Positions 1 through 9,171 of a stretch of 64,000 nucleotides of DNA are shown piece after piece. The stretch lies in the NCBI GenBank assembly GCA_016717265.1, contig JADKFX010000001.1, positions 2,864,501 through 2,928,500 on the forward strand. Reading direction: 5' to 3'. The notes under the pieces were generated by a model. It saw nothing but the letters and a program-made list of their open reading frames with translations, was not told the DNA's origin and did not search any database. This DNA is from Saprospiraceae bacterium. GTDB taxonomy: Bacteria > Bacteroidota > Bacteroidia > Chitinophagales > Saprospiraceae. The first letter of the stretch is position 1; every line of letters begins with the position of its first letter. The translations under genes were made by a program, and so were the position numbers.

Positions 1-1810
1 CACTGGTCCATAAATATTTAAAATTTGCTCCTTTGGATGATGCGGAACCATCGATAATTACTTCGGTATTTATACAACTTACATCTTTCTCAGGATTCGC
101 AATTGCTTCGGGCACCAATTGATCTTTTTTAATTTCAATCGTATCTTTAGATACACATAAATTAATGGTATCCTTTACATGTAAAATATACTTAGCATCT
201 ACATTAACCAAAATTGATTTCCCTTGAATTAAGAAACTGGTATCATTCTGTTTTTTCCAATAAAATTTAGTTTGCAAATCCTTACTTGTACCTTTTAATT
301 CTGTTTCTAAAAATACGCAATTTAATGTAGTATCATTACTACTTTGGATATTTGGAAATACCCTTTTATCTAAAACCACAACAGAATCGACATCAAAGCA
401 TTTGTTACCAGCGTCTGTCACTTTTAAAAAATATTTTCCAGGCAAATTAACATCAGGCAAAAGTGTTTCCTGACCTTTCACAATATTTCCTTCTTTTGTT
501 GTCCATAGATAAATAAAAGCACCACCTTGGCTAGATTGACTTCCATCAAGATTTATTATTTCCTTTTTACAATCCAATGGTTTATCTGTTCCTGCATGAA
601 CGTCTGGTTTATGTGTAGCATCAACATAGGTAGTGCTCGTTTCTTCACATCCATTAGCATCTGTAACGGTAACAGTATATGATTTTTCACCTTTTAAATC
701 TGAAAAATAAGGACTTGTTTGTTGTCCAAAACCAAGGTCATAATCATATGGGAAAATGCCTCCATTTGCTTTAGCTTGAATAAAACCATTAATTTCATCG
801 CATGTTTCTTTACCAGGAACAGTGGAAAGTGTTAAATCAGAAGGTTGATTTAATGTATATGATTTTACTTTGGTACAACCTGCATTATCCGTAACTGTAA
901 CTGTATATGTTCCTGCTTTCAAATTATCAGGAGCATCTGTGGTATTGCCATTTGACCAATTAAAATTGTAAGGGGGAGTACCGTAATTTACATCGATAAA
1001 AATACTACCTGTAGGTTCATTAAAACATTTTACATGGATCAATTGAGAACTTACGATATCAACACGTTTTGTTGGTCCATCAATAGTAAATGGTCCAAAT
1101 TCTTTAAAATATGTATTTACATCAGTTATGGTAACAGAATAGGTACCACCTGGCAAATTATTGAGATCTTTAGAAGTCATGCCATTACTCCATTTATAAC
1201 TTAGCGTACTAAAACCTCCAGTAACATTCAAAACAATTTTACCATTATCACCACAAGTTGAGTTTGTTAAATTTGCAGTTGCAGCTAATTTAAAACTTTT
1301 AGTAATCCAATTAGCATAGTTTTGATATGTTCTAGTTCCAATTTCCCAGCTTCTTTTATCTGGTGAAATAACATATAAAGTAGGGTAATAATTTATATTA
1401 TAATCATTATTAACACTCGCCCCGTTGCTGCCAGAAAGATCTGCAATCTGATAAGGAATCCCAGCCACCCAATTACCTTGCGTTGAGCTATTACACCCAC
1501 TAGGACCATAAAGACAATTTGTATTCGTATTCCAATCTGATTCCAACATAACCACGGTCGTTTCATTACCAAGGTTATTATAAACACTTTCTAATACCCC
1601 GCTGGTATGAAAGGCCCAACAAGGTGAGCACCAGGTTGCTGAAAAATCAAGACAAGCAGATTTATTGGATCCCATCATAGCATAAAGGCTATAAGTGTTT
1701 CCGTTAATATCTTCCACTGAAAAATCTGGGGCTATAGAACCATTTGTAAGTTGTCCGAAGATTTTAAAAGAAAGAAAAATAAAAAAAACGAAAAGTAGAC
1801 GTCTGGCCAT
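1..1810 (-). CDS. Secreted thioredoxin-like protein with SprB/PKD-like repeats, 3' end cut by window edge
   Basis: An open frame runs on the minus strand from an ATG at 1808-1810 to base 1 without a stop, so about 603 codons are visible and the C-terminus lies outside the window. Residues 1-20 are a signal peptide ending in FKIFGQ. Residues about 24-160 look like a TlpA/Omp28-type thioredoxin fold with a CSPC active site at 61-64 (FSATWCSPC). After that come SprB-like and PKD-like extracellular repeats; the clearest one, about residues 261-313, has the PPYNFNWSNG and GTYTVTVTDNAGC signatures. The family usually ends in a T9SS sorting domain, which cannot be checked here. Inferred role: exported surface or extracellular protein, possibly redox active. 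A short same-strand ORF at 1393-1587 is a shadow in another frame. Confident of the frame and of the domains, not of the function. Confidence 0.85.
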   Translation of the reverse strand, partial: MARRLLFVFFIFLSFKIFGQLTNGSIAPDFSVEDINGNTYSLYAMMGSNKSACLDFSATWCSPCWAFHTSGVLESVYNNLGNETTVVMLESDWNTNTNCLYGPSGCNSSTQGNWVAGIPYQIADLSGSNGASVNNDYNINYYPTLYVISPDKRSWEIGTRTYQNYANWITKSFKLAATANLTNSTCGDNGKIVLNVTGGFSTLSYKWSNGMTSKDLNNLPGGTYSVTITDVNTYFKEFGPFTIDGPTKRVDIVSSQLIHVKCFNEPTGSIFIDVNYGTPPYNFNWSNGNTTDAPDNLKAGTYTVTVTDNAGCTKVKSYTLNQPSDLTLSTVPGKETCDEINGFIQAKANGGIFPYDYDLGFGQQTSPYFSDLKGEKSYTVTVTDANGCEETSTTYVDATHKPDVHAGTDKPLDCKKEIINLDGSQSSQGGAFIYLWTTKEGNIVKGQETLLPDVNLPGKYFLKVTDAGNKCFDVDSVVVLDKRVFPNIQSSNDTTLNCVFLETELKGTSKDLQTKFYWKKQNDTSFLIQGKSILVNVDAKYILHVKDTINLCVSKDTIEIKKDQLVPEAIANPEKDVSCINTEVIIDGSASSKGANFKYLWTS

Positions 1811-1933
1811 ATTTAATATTTTAATGTAAATATAGCGAAATATGAATATATGCAGAATTAAAATTAACTTGAGATAATCGGATAATTGAAAACTTAAAAC
1901 ACTAAAAAACCGGAAATTCTAAACGAAAAAATT

Positions 1934-3271
1934 TTATCTTCTCAGATTCTTCATTTGGTTCATCATTTGGCCCATTCCCTGTCCTTTGGAAAACATAAAC
2001 ATCATTTTGCGCATTTCCTCAAATTGCTTTATAAAAGCATTGATTTCATGAACCGTTTTGCCACATCCGGTTGCAATTCTATTCTTACGAGACATATTGA
2101 GAATATCAGGATTCGCTCGTTCTTGTGGTGTCATCGACTGAATAATTGCTTCCACTTTACTAAACGCCTTCTCATCAATATTTACATCTTTCATCATCTT
2201 TCCAGCCCCGGGTATCATACCCAGTAAGCTTTTAAGATCACCCATCTTTTTGATTTGTTGCAATTGCTGTTGAAAGTCATTAAAGTCGAACTTATTTTGT
2301 TTAATCTTCTTTTCGATCTTTTTTGCCTCTGTTTCATCAAATTGTTCCTGAGCTCTTTCTACTAAACTCACAATATCCCCCATTCCAAGAATCCTTTGGG
2401 CCATACGATCTGGATAAAAAATATCTAGAGCGTCCATTTTTTCACCCATAGAGACAAACTTAATGGGCTTTCCAACGGTATATTTTATTGAAAGTGCTGC
2501 ACCTCCTCTTGTATCTCCATCTAATTTAGTTAGAACGACACCATCAAAATTAATCCTTGAATTAAATGCTTGAGCTGTATTAACCGCGTCCTGACCGGTC
2601 ATAGAATCTACCACAAATAAAGTTTCAGAAGGCTGAACCGTAATTTTAATACGCTCAATTTCTTCCATCATCTCTTCGTCCACTGATGTCCGTCCAGCGG
2701 TATCTATAATCACTACATCAAGTTTATGGGTTCTGGCATACTCAATAGCATTCTTGGCGATCACTACTGGATCTTTCACTTCAGGCTCCTTGTATATTTC
2801 CACTCCAACCTGTTCAGATAAAACAGTTAATTGATCGATAGCTGCTGGTCTATATACATCACAAGCAGTTAAAAGTACTTTCTTATTCTTCTTCGTTTTT
2901 AAGAAAAGCGATAGTTTACCGGAAAAGGTTGTTTTACCAGATCCTTGTAAACCAGCAATTAAAATAACAGCAGGATTTCCATTTAAATTTAAACCTTCTG
3001 CCTGGCCGCCCATGAGTTCTACAAGCTCGTCCATAACTATTTTAACCATCAGTTCACCTGGCTTAACAGATTTTAAGATGTTCTTAGATCCTAATGCTTG
3101 TTCTTTGATCTTATCTGTAAATTCTTTAGCAATTTTGTAATTTACATCTGCTTCAACCAGTGCTCGTCTAATTTCTTTAATAGATTCAGCCACATTAAGT
3201 TCTGTTATCCTAGACTCCCCTCTTATGGTTTTTAGCGCTAATTCAAGACGTTCATTTAAGCTATCAAACAT
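1934..3271 (-). CDS. ffh: Signal recognition particle protein Ffh (SRP54)
   Basis: GTPase of the signal recognition particle: binds signal sequences of nascent inner-membrane proteins together with 4.5S RNA and docks with FtsY. The N domain helical bundle covers residues 1-90. The G domain shows the P-loop GLQGSGKT at 107-114, DVYRPAA at 138-144, DTAGR at 190-194 and TKLDGD at 248-253. The C-terminal M domain is methionine rich (MMFMFSKGQGMGQMMNQM). 445 aa is the usual size. The open frame extends 7 codons upstream, but MFDSLNERL is the conserved Ffh N-terminus, so the start is set at 3271. A TAnnTTTG box lies at 3290-3297 just upstream. Confidence 0.97.
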   Translation of the reverse strand: MFDSLNERLELALKTIRGESRITELNVAESIKEIRRALVEADVNYKIAKEFTDKIKEQALGSKNILKSVKPGELMVKIVMDELVELMGGQAEGLNLNGNPAVILIAGLQGSGKTTFSGKLSLFLKTKKNKKVLLTACDVYRPAAIDQLTVLSEQVGVEIYKEPEVKDPVVIAKNAIEYARTHKLDVVIIDTAGRTSVDEEMMEEIERIKITVQPSETLFVVDSMTGQDAVNTAQAFNSRINFDGVVLTKLDGDTRGGAALSIKYTVGKPIKFVSMGEKMDALDIFYPDRMAQRILGMGDIVSLVERAQEQFDETEAKKIEKKIKQNKFDFNDFQQQLQQIKKMGDLKSLLGMIPGAGKMMKDVNIDEKAFSKVEAIIQSMTPQERANPDILNMSRKNRIATGCGKTVHEINAFIKQFEEMRKMMFMFSKGQGMGQMMNQMKNLRR

Positions 3272-3289
3272 GTATATTAATTTAAAATG

Positions 3290-3297
3290 CAAAGATA
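3290..3297 (-). promoter_or_regulatory. Bacteroidota -7 box upstream of ffh
   Basis: On the minus strand TATCTTTG matches the Bacteroidota primary-sigma consensus TAnnTTTG, and a TTG about 21 bases further upstream could be the -33 element. It lies about 18 bases before the chosen Ffh start. Assigned by motif only. Confidence 0.5.
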
Positions 3298-3355
3298 TCC
3301 TTGAACTTGAAACTACCCCAATAAATTCAAAGACAGTTAATTCCTAAGTCGTTTT

Positions 3356-4030
3356 TTAAGATCCTACAATAAACTGCCCATTATTCATTCTTAAGGATTT
3401 ACAAGTTGTAATTTCTGGTGCTATGCCAAATAAGCTTGTTGACAAAATCGTCATTCTTTCCGTTTGTCTCAATTGTTGAATGAGCTCAATAACCATATTT
3501 CTTCTCGTTACATCTAAAGCGTCAAGACTTTGATCCATCAATAATAATTTAGGCTTATTTATAAGTGCTCTAGCAATTGAAACCAGCACCTGATCACTAT
3601 TAGACATATGTTCAATTTCAGTTTTCACTAAATGCTTTAGTTCCAGTTTCTCTAAAAGATTTGAAATTAATTCATCCTGAGTTTGATCAAATACCTTATC
3701 AGAAGCATCTAAAGCCATTAAAAGATTGGCTCGTAAGGTTTTATTTAACAAAAGCCGGTTTTTTTGGCTGGCATAGCCAATTTTACGTCGAATTTCCAAT
3801 TTATCGCTCTTATTTAATGGAATTAATGAATAATCCAAAACCAATAATTGACCCGAGCAATGCATTGGATTCCCGTAAATTGAATCTAAAAGAGTTGATT
3901 TTCCTGCGCTATTTGATGCCTGAATTTCGACCCAATCGCCTTCCTGCAGGGTCCAATTTAAACTAGAAATAATATACTCATCGTTATATCCTAAGTTTAA
4001 ATTAATAGCTTGTATTACGTGTTTTGACAT
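3356..4030 (-). CDS. FtsE-like ABC transporter ATP-binding protein with degenerate catalytic motifs
   Basis: An ABC ATPase domain of 224 aa with the layout of FtsE/LolD-type proteins (IRRKIGYASQ, Q-loop Gln89). Nearly every nucleotide-handling motif is altered. The Walker A is ASNSAGKST at 38-46 with the first Gly replaced. The signature is MSNSDQ at 142-147 instead of LSGGQ. Walker B ends in MDQ, so the catalytic Glu is Gln167. The H-loop reads ILSTS where TH is expected. The Lys-Ser-Thr of the P-loop and the Walker B Asp remain, so ATP may still bind while hydrolysis should be weak. No permease partner (FtsX-like) is adjacent; ffh follows on the same strand. It could be a structural FtsE-like protein. 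The fold call is firm, the function is not. Confidence 0.8.
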   Translation of the reverse strand: MSKHVIQAINLNLGYNDEYIISSLNWTLQEGDWVEIQASNSAGKSTLLDSIYGNPMHCSGQLLVLDYSLIPLNKSDKLEIRRKIGYASQKNRLLLNKTLRANLLMALDASDKVFDQTQDELISNLLEKLELKHLVKTEIEHMSNSDQVLVSIARALINKPKLLLMDQSLDALDVTRRNMVIELIQQLRQTERMTILSTSLFGIAPEITTCKSLRMNNGQFIVGS

Positions 4031-4169
4031 AGTCTTGTATTCAAATCCAAAAATAGATCATTGATAACAGAACCAGAACTTTCTAGACTTTGTTTACTTA
4101 TGATTAACCTGATACCATATGAATTTGATAATCCATAAACACTCAAAACCAGCATATAGATAAACAGAT

Positions 4170-4177
4170 TAACTTTG
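4170..4177 (+). promoter_or_regulatory. -7 box upstream of ccmE
   Basis: TAACTTTG fits TAnnTTTG and ends 8 bases before the ccmE ATG, implying a very short mRNA leader. No convincing -33 element was found at the right distance. Motif evidence only. Confidence 0.45.
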
Positions 4178-4185
4178 CCACAGAT

Positions 4186-4584
4186 ATGAAAAAATCATTT
4201 ATTATTGCTTTTGCCTTAATTGGAGTTGCTGTAGCTCTACTAATATCTGCTTCCAAGGATTTTTCAACGTACTCCAGTTTTAGTAAAGCTAAAAAAAATG
4301 GTGGTGTAGTAAAAATTGTTGGACAGTTAGCTAAAGAACAGGAAATTTATTATGAACCTGATAAAGATGCTAACTTTTTTAGTTTTTATCTTACGGATAA
4401 GGAAGGCCAAACTAAAAAAGTAATTTTAAAAGCTCCAAAACCTCAGGACTTTGAATTATCTGAACAGGTGGTATTAACAGGTACCATGACGGATGATTTA
4501 TTTATGGCTAAAACAATGCTTTTAAAGTGCCCATCTAAATATAAAGATGAGGAAATTTATATAAAGTCGACTGTTGAATTATGA
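4186..4584 (+). CDS. ccmE: Cytochrome c maturation protein CcmE, CxxxY type
   Basis: Membrane-anchored periplasmic heme chaperone that carries heme to the CcmF lyase for c-type cytochrome assembly. 132 aa: an N-terminal anchor at about 5-22, then an OB-fold beta barrel. The heme-binding site near the C-terminus is CPSKY at 115-119, that is Cys115-x3-Tyr119, in place of the His-x3-Tyr of the Escherichia coli protein. This CxxxY form is a known CcmE variant. The gene overlaps ccmF by the four bases ATGA, so the two are translationally coupled. Family call by fold, size, motif and neighbour. Confidence 0.9.
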   Translation: MKKSFIIAFALIGVAVALLISASKDFSTYSSFSKAKKNGGVVKIVGQLAKEQEIYYEPDKDANFFSFYLTDKEGQTKKVILKAPKPQDFELSEQVVLTGTMTDDLFMAKTMLLKCPSKYKDEEIYIKSTVEL

Positions 4585-7406
4585 ATACGATTCAATATGT
4601 TGGTGAGCACCTTTGGATTCATTATGCTGGACATTTCTTAGTTCTATTAGCATTTTTCAGTGCCCTATTTTCAGTAGTAGCCTTTATTCTTAATTTTAAA
4701 AACCTTACTAAAGAATGGGAATCCGCAATAAAAATTGGATTTTATACTCATTGGTTTTCAATTTTAAGTATCCTATTTCTGATTTTTTTCATAATGAGTC
4801 GGCACTATTATGAATATCAATATGTTTGGGCACATGTATCTGATGAACTTCCAATGAAATATATCTTGTCAGCTTTCTGGGAAGGTCAGGAAGGAAGTTT
4901 TTTATTATGGATATTCTGGAATTGCCTCATAGGATTTTTTTTATTACGGTCGAAAAATAAATTTAATATTTCAAATACCATCATTGTTCTGGCTGTCAAT
5001 TTCATTTTGACCAGCATGCTTTTAGGTATTTATATTGGAGATTCGAGAATTGGCAGTAGTCCGTTTGTTTTATTACGACATGTTATGGATATTCCGCTAT
5101 TCAATAATGCTGAATACTTGTCACTGATAAAAGGAAATGGGTTAAACCCTTTACTTCAAAATTATTGGAATATTATTCACCCACCAATTTTATTCCTCGG
5201 TTTTTCTTCAACTATTGTTCCTTTTGCCTTTTCGTTATCAGGACTTATTTACAGAGATTATACCTCCTGGTTAAAAGCTGTTTTACCCTGGGCTCTATTT
5301 TCAGGATTTATTTTAGGTACTGGTATTTTAATGGGTGGTGCCTGGGCATATGAAGCACTTAGTTTTGGTGGATATTGGGCTTGGGATCCAGTTGAAAATA
5401 TGTCGTTAGTACCCTGGATTGTATTGATTGCTGGAATTCATACGAATTTAATCGCAAAATCAACACAATATTCTATTACCCCAATGATTGCAACTTATTT
5501 GCTTTCATTTTTTATGGTGGTCTATTCTTCATTTTTAACTAGAAGTGGAATACTTGGCGATAGCTCTGCACATGCCTTTACCCAAATGGGCTTAGAATGG
5601 CAATTGGTTATATTTTGCACAATTATATTAATTGTTCCATCTGTCTATTTATTTAAAAGAATAGCTGAAATTCCAAGAAAAAATACTGAAGAGCAAATTA
5701 TGTCCAGAGAATTCTGGATGTTTATTGGTAGTTTGGTTTTACTTTTTAGTGCTCTATTAATTAGTTTTACAACGTCCATTCCAGTATATAATAAAATTCT
5801 TGACCTCCTTGGAAATATTACAAATAGTTCATTGGAAAGTTACCATAGAAGTACACCATTAGATCCCGTCGCCCATCATAATCAATATCAAATATGGATT
5901 GGAATTTTTATTGGATTTTTGGCATCTGCATCTTTATATTTAAAATATCTAGGTGAACGAAAAGCAAATTTAAATAAAGCGTTTTTGATAAATTTATCGA
6001 TTTGCTTTATTGGATCCTTAGCACTTAGTTATTTCAATTCATATTCTTTTGAAAATTTAAATTGGAGTCACGCTCTTTTGTTATGGTCTGCCTGGTTTGC
6101 AATTGTTTCCTCTTTAGTGTTTTTTATACGAATGTTGAGATTTCAATTTCGATTAGCAGGAACTGTATTATCACATGGCGGATTTGGAATATTACTTTTG
6201 GGAATATTATTTACAGGAATCAATAAAAAAATAATTTCTAGCAATCAGTTTGCTCAACAAGGATTAGTAGAAAATTGGTCTGATGATGATATTGCGAAAC
6301 ACTTAACTTTAATTAAGGATCAAAAAATGTTTATGAATGGATATTGGGTTCAATATCTTTCAGATACTTTTATATTAAAAAGTAGAATCTATGAACTTGA
6401 ATTCTGGAAAGAGGATACTCTAAATAATAAAACGGAAAGCTTCAAATTATATCCAGAAATTCAATACGACAATAAACTAACCAAAGTAGCTGCTTCAAAT
6501 CCATCTACAAAACACTATATAAACAAGGATGTGTTTTCGTTGATTGCACAAATTCCACAAACCCAAGTTGATGTTGAAACTGCGCAAAAAGCAGAAGACA
6601 GTTTAAACTATGAGACCTATTTTTGTAAATTGGGTGATACCTTTTTTACAAAAAAACATGTCGTCGTTTTGAGTGCTATTTTAAATGATTTTGATGCGAA
6701 AGATTTTGAATTTAAACCGAATGATCAAAAGTTGCAACTCATTTTTAAGGTAAAAAATCTGGAAGATGATACTGCCAGAACAGCCACTCCCTCAATAGTA
6801 TTCAGAAATAATTTAGTGTATAGATTTCCGTATCAGATTGATCCGTATCAAATGCGAATTCAAATTCCTGATACTGCATTTAGCACTTTAGTGCCTGAAT
6901 TTGGCTCACAAAAATTCAATGCTATCGTTTTGAAAAAGGGCAACGAAATAGAAATTGGTGACCAAAAATTTATTAAGCTAATTGGATTTAGTAAAGAAAT
7001 TGATCCTGATATCTATGTGCCTCAAGAAAATGAAATAGCCATTTCAGCACAATTAGAATATAGAGACCACGAGAAACGTTCTGTTTTGAATCCTATTTAT
7101 CTAATTAAAGGCAACCAGGTTATTTCACTCCCTGTGAGCGCTGTGTACCCAGGAATTACAATACGGTTTACTAAAATCAACCCTGCAACAGAAGAAATGA
7201 GTTTTGATTATGCTGTTCATGCGCCAATTACATCCATTAAAATTCCATTGCAAATTGCTGAAAATGCTTCCAGAAATGATTTTATAGTAATTCAGGTTAC
7301 TGAGTTTCCATGGATAAATTTAGTTTGGTTTGGCAGTATCGTTATGTTACTTGGTTTGCTATTATCAGCATACTACAAAAGAAATACGACTCGTTTTGAA
7401 GTATAA
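4581..7406 (+). CDS. ccmF: Cytochrome c heme lyase CcmF
   Basis: Integral membrane heme lyase that attaches heme from CcmE to apocytochrome c. 941 aa with many hydrophobic segments. The WWD heme-handling domain is at about residues 254-280 (FGGYWAWDPVEN), and HPP (about residue 200) matches a conserved external His of the family. The protein is longer than the proteobacterial one (about 650 aa), because the last 350 residues contain a large extracytoplasmic domain before a final transmembrane helix (WFGSIVMLLGLLLSAYY). Starts inside the ccmE stop (ATGA) and is followed by the DUF2520 gene, which overlaps its end by 11 bases. Confidence 0.94.
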   Translation: MNTIQYVGEHLWIHYAGHFLVLLAFFSALFSVVAFILNFKNLTKEWESAIKIGFYTHWFSILSILFLIFFIMSRHYYEYQYVWAHVSDELPMKYILSAFWEGQEGSFLLWIFWNCLIGFFLLRSKNKFNISNTIIVLAVNFILTSMLLGIYIGDSRIGSSPFVLLRHVMDIPLFNNAEYLSLIKGNGLNPLLQNYWNIIHPPILFLGFSSTIVPFAFSLSGLIYRDYTSWLKAVLPWALFSGFILGTGILMGGAWAYEALSFGGYWAWDPVENMSLVPWIVLIAGIHTNLIAKSTQYSITPMIATYLLSFFMVVYSSFLTRSGILGDSSAHAFTQMGLEWQLVIFCTIILIVPSVYLFKRIAEIPRKNTEEQIMSREFWMFIGSLVLLFSALLISFTTSIPVYNKILDLLGNITNSSLESYHRSTPLDPVAHHNQYQIWIGIFIGFLASASLYLKYLGERKANLNKAFLINLSICFIGSLALSYFNSYSFENLNWSHALLLWSAWFAIVSSLVFFIRMLRFQFRLAGTVLSHGGFGILLLGILFTGINKKIISSNQFAQQGLVENWSDDDIAKHLTLIKDQKMFMNGYWVQYLSDTFILKSRIYELEFWKEDTLNNKTESFKLYPEIQYDNKLTKVAASNPSTKHYINKDVFSLIAQIPQTQVDVETAQKAEDSLNYETYFCKLGDTFFTKKHVVVLSAILNDFDAKDFEFKPNDQKLQLIFKVKNLEDDTARTATPSIVFRNNLVYRFPYQIDPYQMRIQIPDTAFSTLVPEFGSQKFNAIVLKKGNEIEIGDQKFIKLIGFSKEIDPDIYVPQENEIAISAQLEYRDHEKRSVLNPIYLIKGNQVISLPVSAVYPGITIRFTKINPATEEMSFDYAVHAPITSIKIPLQIAENASRNDFIVIQVTEFPWINLVWFGSIVMLLGLLLSAYYKRNTTRFEV

Positions 7407-8205
7407 AATTGTATTAATCGGTTCAGGTAATTTAGCTACTTCATTAGGAGTCAAACTATTTGAAAGCGCACAGCAAGTAGTTCAGGTGTATTCAAAGACT
7501 TTAGAAAATGCAAAAGGATTAGCAAAGAAACTGCATTGCAATTATACGAATTCATTAAATGAAATTGATACTTCTGCAGATATTTATATAATAGGAATTA
7601 AAGATGATAAAATCCATGAAGTTTCAATTGCTTTGAAACAATTTTTAAAGCCGGATAAAATTATAGCCCATACTTCTGGAGTTAATAGTCCGAATTTAAT
7701 TGATGATTATTTTATAAATCGTTCGTTATTTTATCCATTACAAAGTTTTAGCAAGATTAAAACACTTCTATGGGATGAAATTCCAATTTTTTTAGAAGGA
7801 AGCACGTATGCAACAAAGCTTTTGACGGAGGTGGCTCATGGATTATCAAATCAAGTTTTAGAAATGAATGATCAGATCAGGACACATTTACATTTAGCTT
7901 CTGTGTTTGCAAATAATTTTTCAAATTTTAATCTTCTGATCGCAGAACGAATTTTAGCAAAATCTAAAGTGCCTTTTACGGTCATTCAAAGTTTAATGAA
8001 AGAGACGATTGACAAAGCATTTGCGCTGGGTTCTAAAAGTGCTCAAACCGGACCAGCTAAACGAGGTGACAATTTAACTATTGAAAAGCATATTCGATTA
8101 TTGGTTACAGAATTTCCAGAATATCGTTCGTTGTATAAAAAATATTCTCAAATCATCCAAAAAGAATTTAAACATGAGAATCCTGGGACAGATTCCACAT
8201 CCTAA
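7396..8205 (+). CDS. Rossmann-like / DUF2520 domain protein
   Basis: About 269 aa. The N-terminus has a dinucleotide-binding Rossmann fold (VLIGSGNLATSLG), like F420- or NADP-dependent reductases, and the C-terminal half matches the all-helical DUF2520 family. Substrate unknown. The open frame reaches back to an ATG at 7330, but that start would overlap ccmF by 77 bases and add a hydrophobic tail that is only ccmF in another frame. The TTG at 7396 places the Rossmann strand at residue 4 as expected, so it is preferred. Part of the ccmEF transcription unit by spacing; a link to heme or cytochrome assembly is not shown. Confidence 0.8.
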   Translation: MKYKIVLIGSGNLATSLGVKLFESAQQVVQVYSKTLENAKGLAKKLHCNYTNSLNEIDTSADIYIIGIKDDKIHEVSIALKQFLKPDKIIAHTSGVNSPNLIDDYFINRSLFYPLQSFSKIKTLLWDEIPIFLEGSTYATKLLTEVAHGLSNQVLEMNDQIRTHLHLASVFANNFSNFNLLIAERILAKSKVPFTVIQSLMKETIDKAFALGSKSAQTGPAKRGDNLTIEKHIRLLVTEFPEYRSLYKKYSQIIQKEFKHENPGTDSTS

Positions 8206-8419
8206 TTTAAACATTACCGTTTTTAAATCAAACAACAAATACATTGTCAAATTTGAGATTGGACCCTTCGAACAAAGCTATAAATTTTTAGAAGCAAATA
8301 GCATATCAGGATTTGAAGATGTAAGCCGTTTAGTAGATGAAGTATGGCTTAAAGAAATTTTTCATGTTTTTGATCAAATGAATAAGCAATATCAAAGGAT
8401 CTCTTCAAATATTACTTAA
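8174..8419 (+). CDS. Small conserved hypothetical protein
   Basis: 81 aa, no recognised family. Starts at an ATG inside the end of the DUF2520 gene (32-base overlap), which fits translational coupling. The longer frame beginning at 8081 would sit wholly inside that gene for 93 bases and is not favoured. The protein alternates short beta-like stretches (NITVFKSNNKYIVKFEI) with a C-terminal helix and has no signal peptide or membrane segment, so a small cytoplasmic protein is expected. Real-gene call rests on spacing, composition and coupling to both neighbours. Confidence 0.6.
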   Translation: MRILGQIPHPNLNITVFKSNNKYIVKFEIGPFEQSYKFLEANSISGFEDVSRLVDEVWLKEIFHVFDQMNKQYQRISSNIT

Positions 8420-8424
8420 AAATT

Positions 8425-9003
8425 ATGAACACTTTTAAAACACAATTCCAATTCATTGCAGCTAGTTTTATATTCTGGATTTCAGCTTGCGTAGTTGATC
8501 CTGTTGACCCCAATGGAAATTTTACTGGACCTAGTGAAATTACTATTGTTATAACTTCTGGAACATTTTCAGGCAAAACCTATAATTTAATTAGCAATTC
8601 ATCAGGAGATGATCACAATTTTATTATTTCAAATTCGATTAATAAAATTCTTTGTGAGCCAATACAAATAATAGACTCAAATAATCTTAGCGAAGAGAGC
8701 TTTATAAACTGGGCTTGGGTTTCAGATTCAATAAAAGGAACCTATGAAGCCATTTTTGCAACAGATCCCTCCGTTTATAAGTCCGGTGACATTCAATTAC
8801 ATTTTAGAAACCTGGATGAACTAAATACGTATATTCCAAAAGGAACACAGATAATCATAGAAGAATTTGGCGGACTTTCTGGAGCAATCATCGGACAATT
8901 TGGATTCAGCGCTCCATTAGATTACCGATTAAATGGAATTAACAGGCGAGAAAATGCCAGTTTTGAAATTCATTTTAAAATAAAAAGAGGAGAAAATATT
9001 TAA
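8425..9003 (+). CDS. Predicted lipoprotein, function unknown
   Basis: 192 aa with a hydrophobic N-terminus followed by a lipobox-like ISAC, so Cys22 is the likely lipidated residue. The mature part is beta-rich with no recognised domain; it has WAWVSDSIKGTYEA in the middle and a charged C-terminus. It starts 5 bases after the previous gene and closes the ccmE-ccmF-DUF2520 run. Likely anchored in the outer or inner membrane. No function can be given. Confidence 0.7.
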   Translation: MNTFKTQFQFIAASFIFWISACVVDPVDPNGNFTGPSEITIVITSGTFSGKTYNLISNSSGDDHNFIISNSINKILCEPIQIIDSNNLSEESFINWAWVSDSIKGTYEAIFATDPSVYKSGDIQLHFRNLDELNTYIPKGTQIIIEEFGGLSGAIIGQFGFSAPLDYRLNGINRRENASFEIHFKIKRGENI

Positions 9004-9171
9004 TTTTTTACACATTAGGCAGTGATAATCAGTTATTTACATATTTTAACTTGAAAAGAAAATGTAACGCTACAAGAATTGCATATAAATATTATAAAAA
9101 TCCAAATTATTTTCTGAAACTTTACGCAGCGGTAATTTTTAATTCATTCACTAACAAATTTCTATTTTATC

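Noticed and set aside
1393..1587. 64-codon same-strand ORF
   Set aside because: Lies inside the partial thioredoxin/SprB gene in another frame; that longer frame has signal peptide and domain matches.
7330..7395. Upstream start of the DUF2520 gene
   Set aside because: Would overlap ccmF by 77 bases and adds only hydrophobic residues from the ccmF frame; TTG at 7396 fits the Rossmann fold.
8081..8173. Longer start for the 81-aa gene
   Set aside because: The extra 31 codons lie wholly inside the DUF2520 gene; the ATG at 8174 gives a natural overlap.
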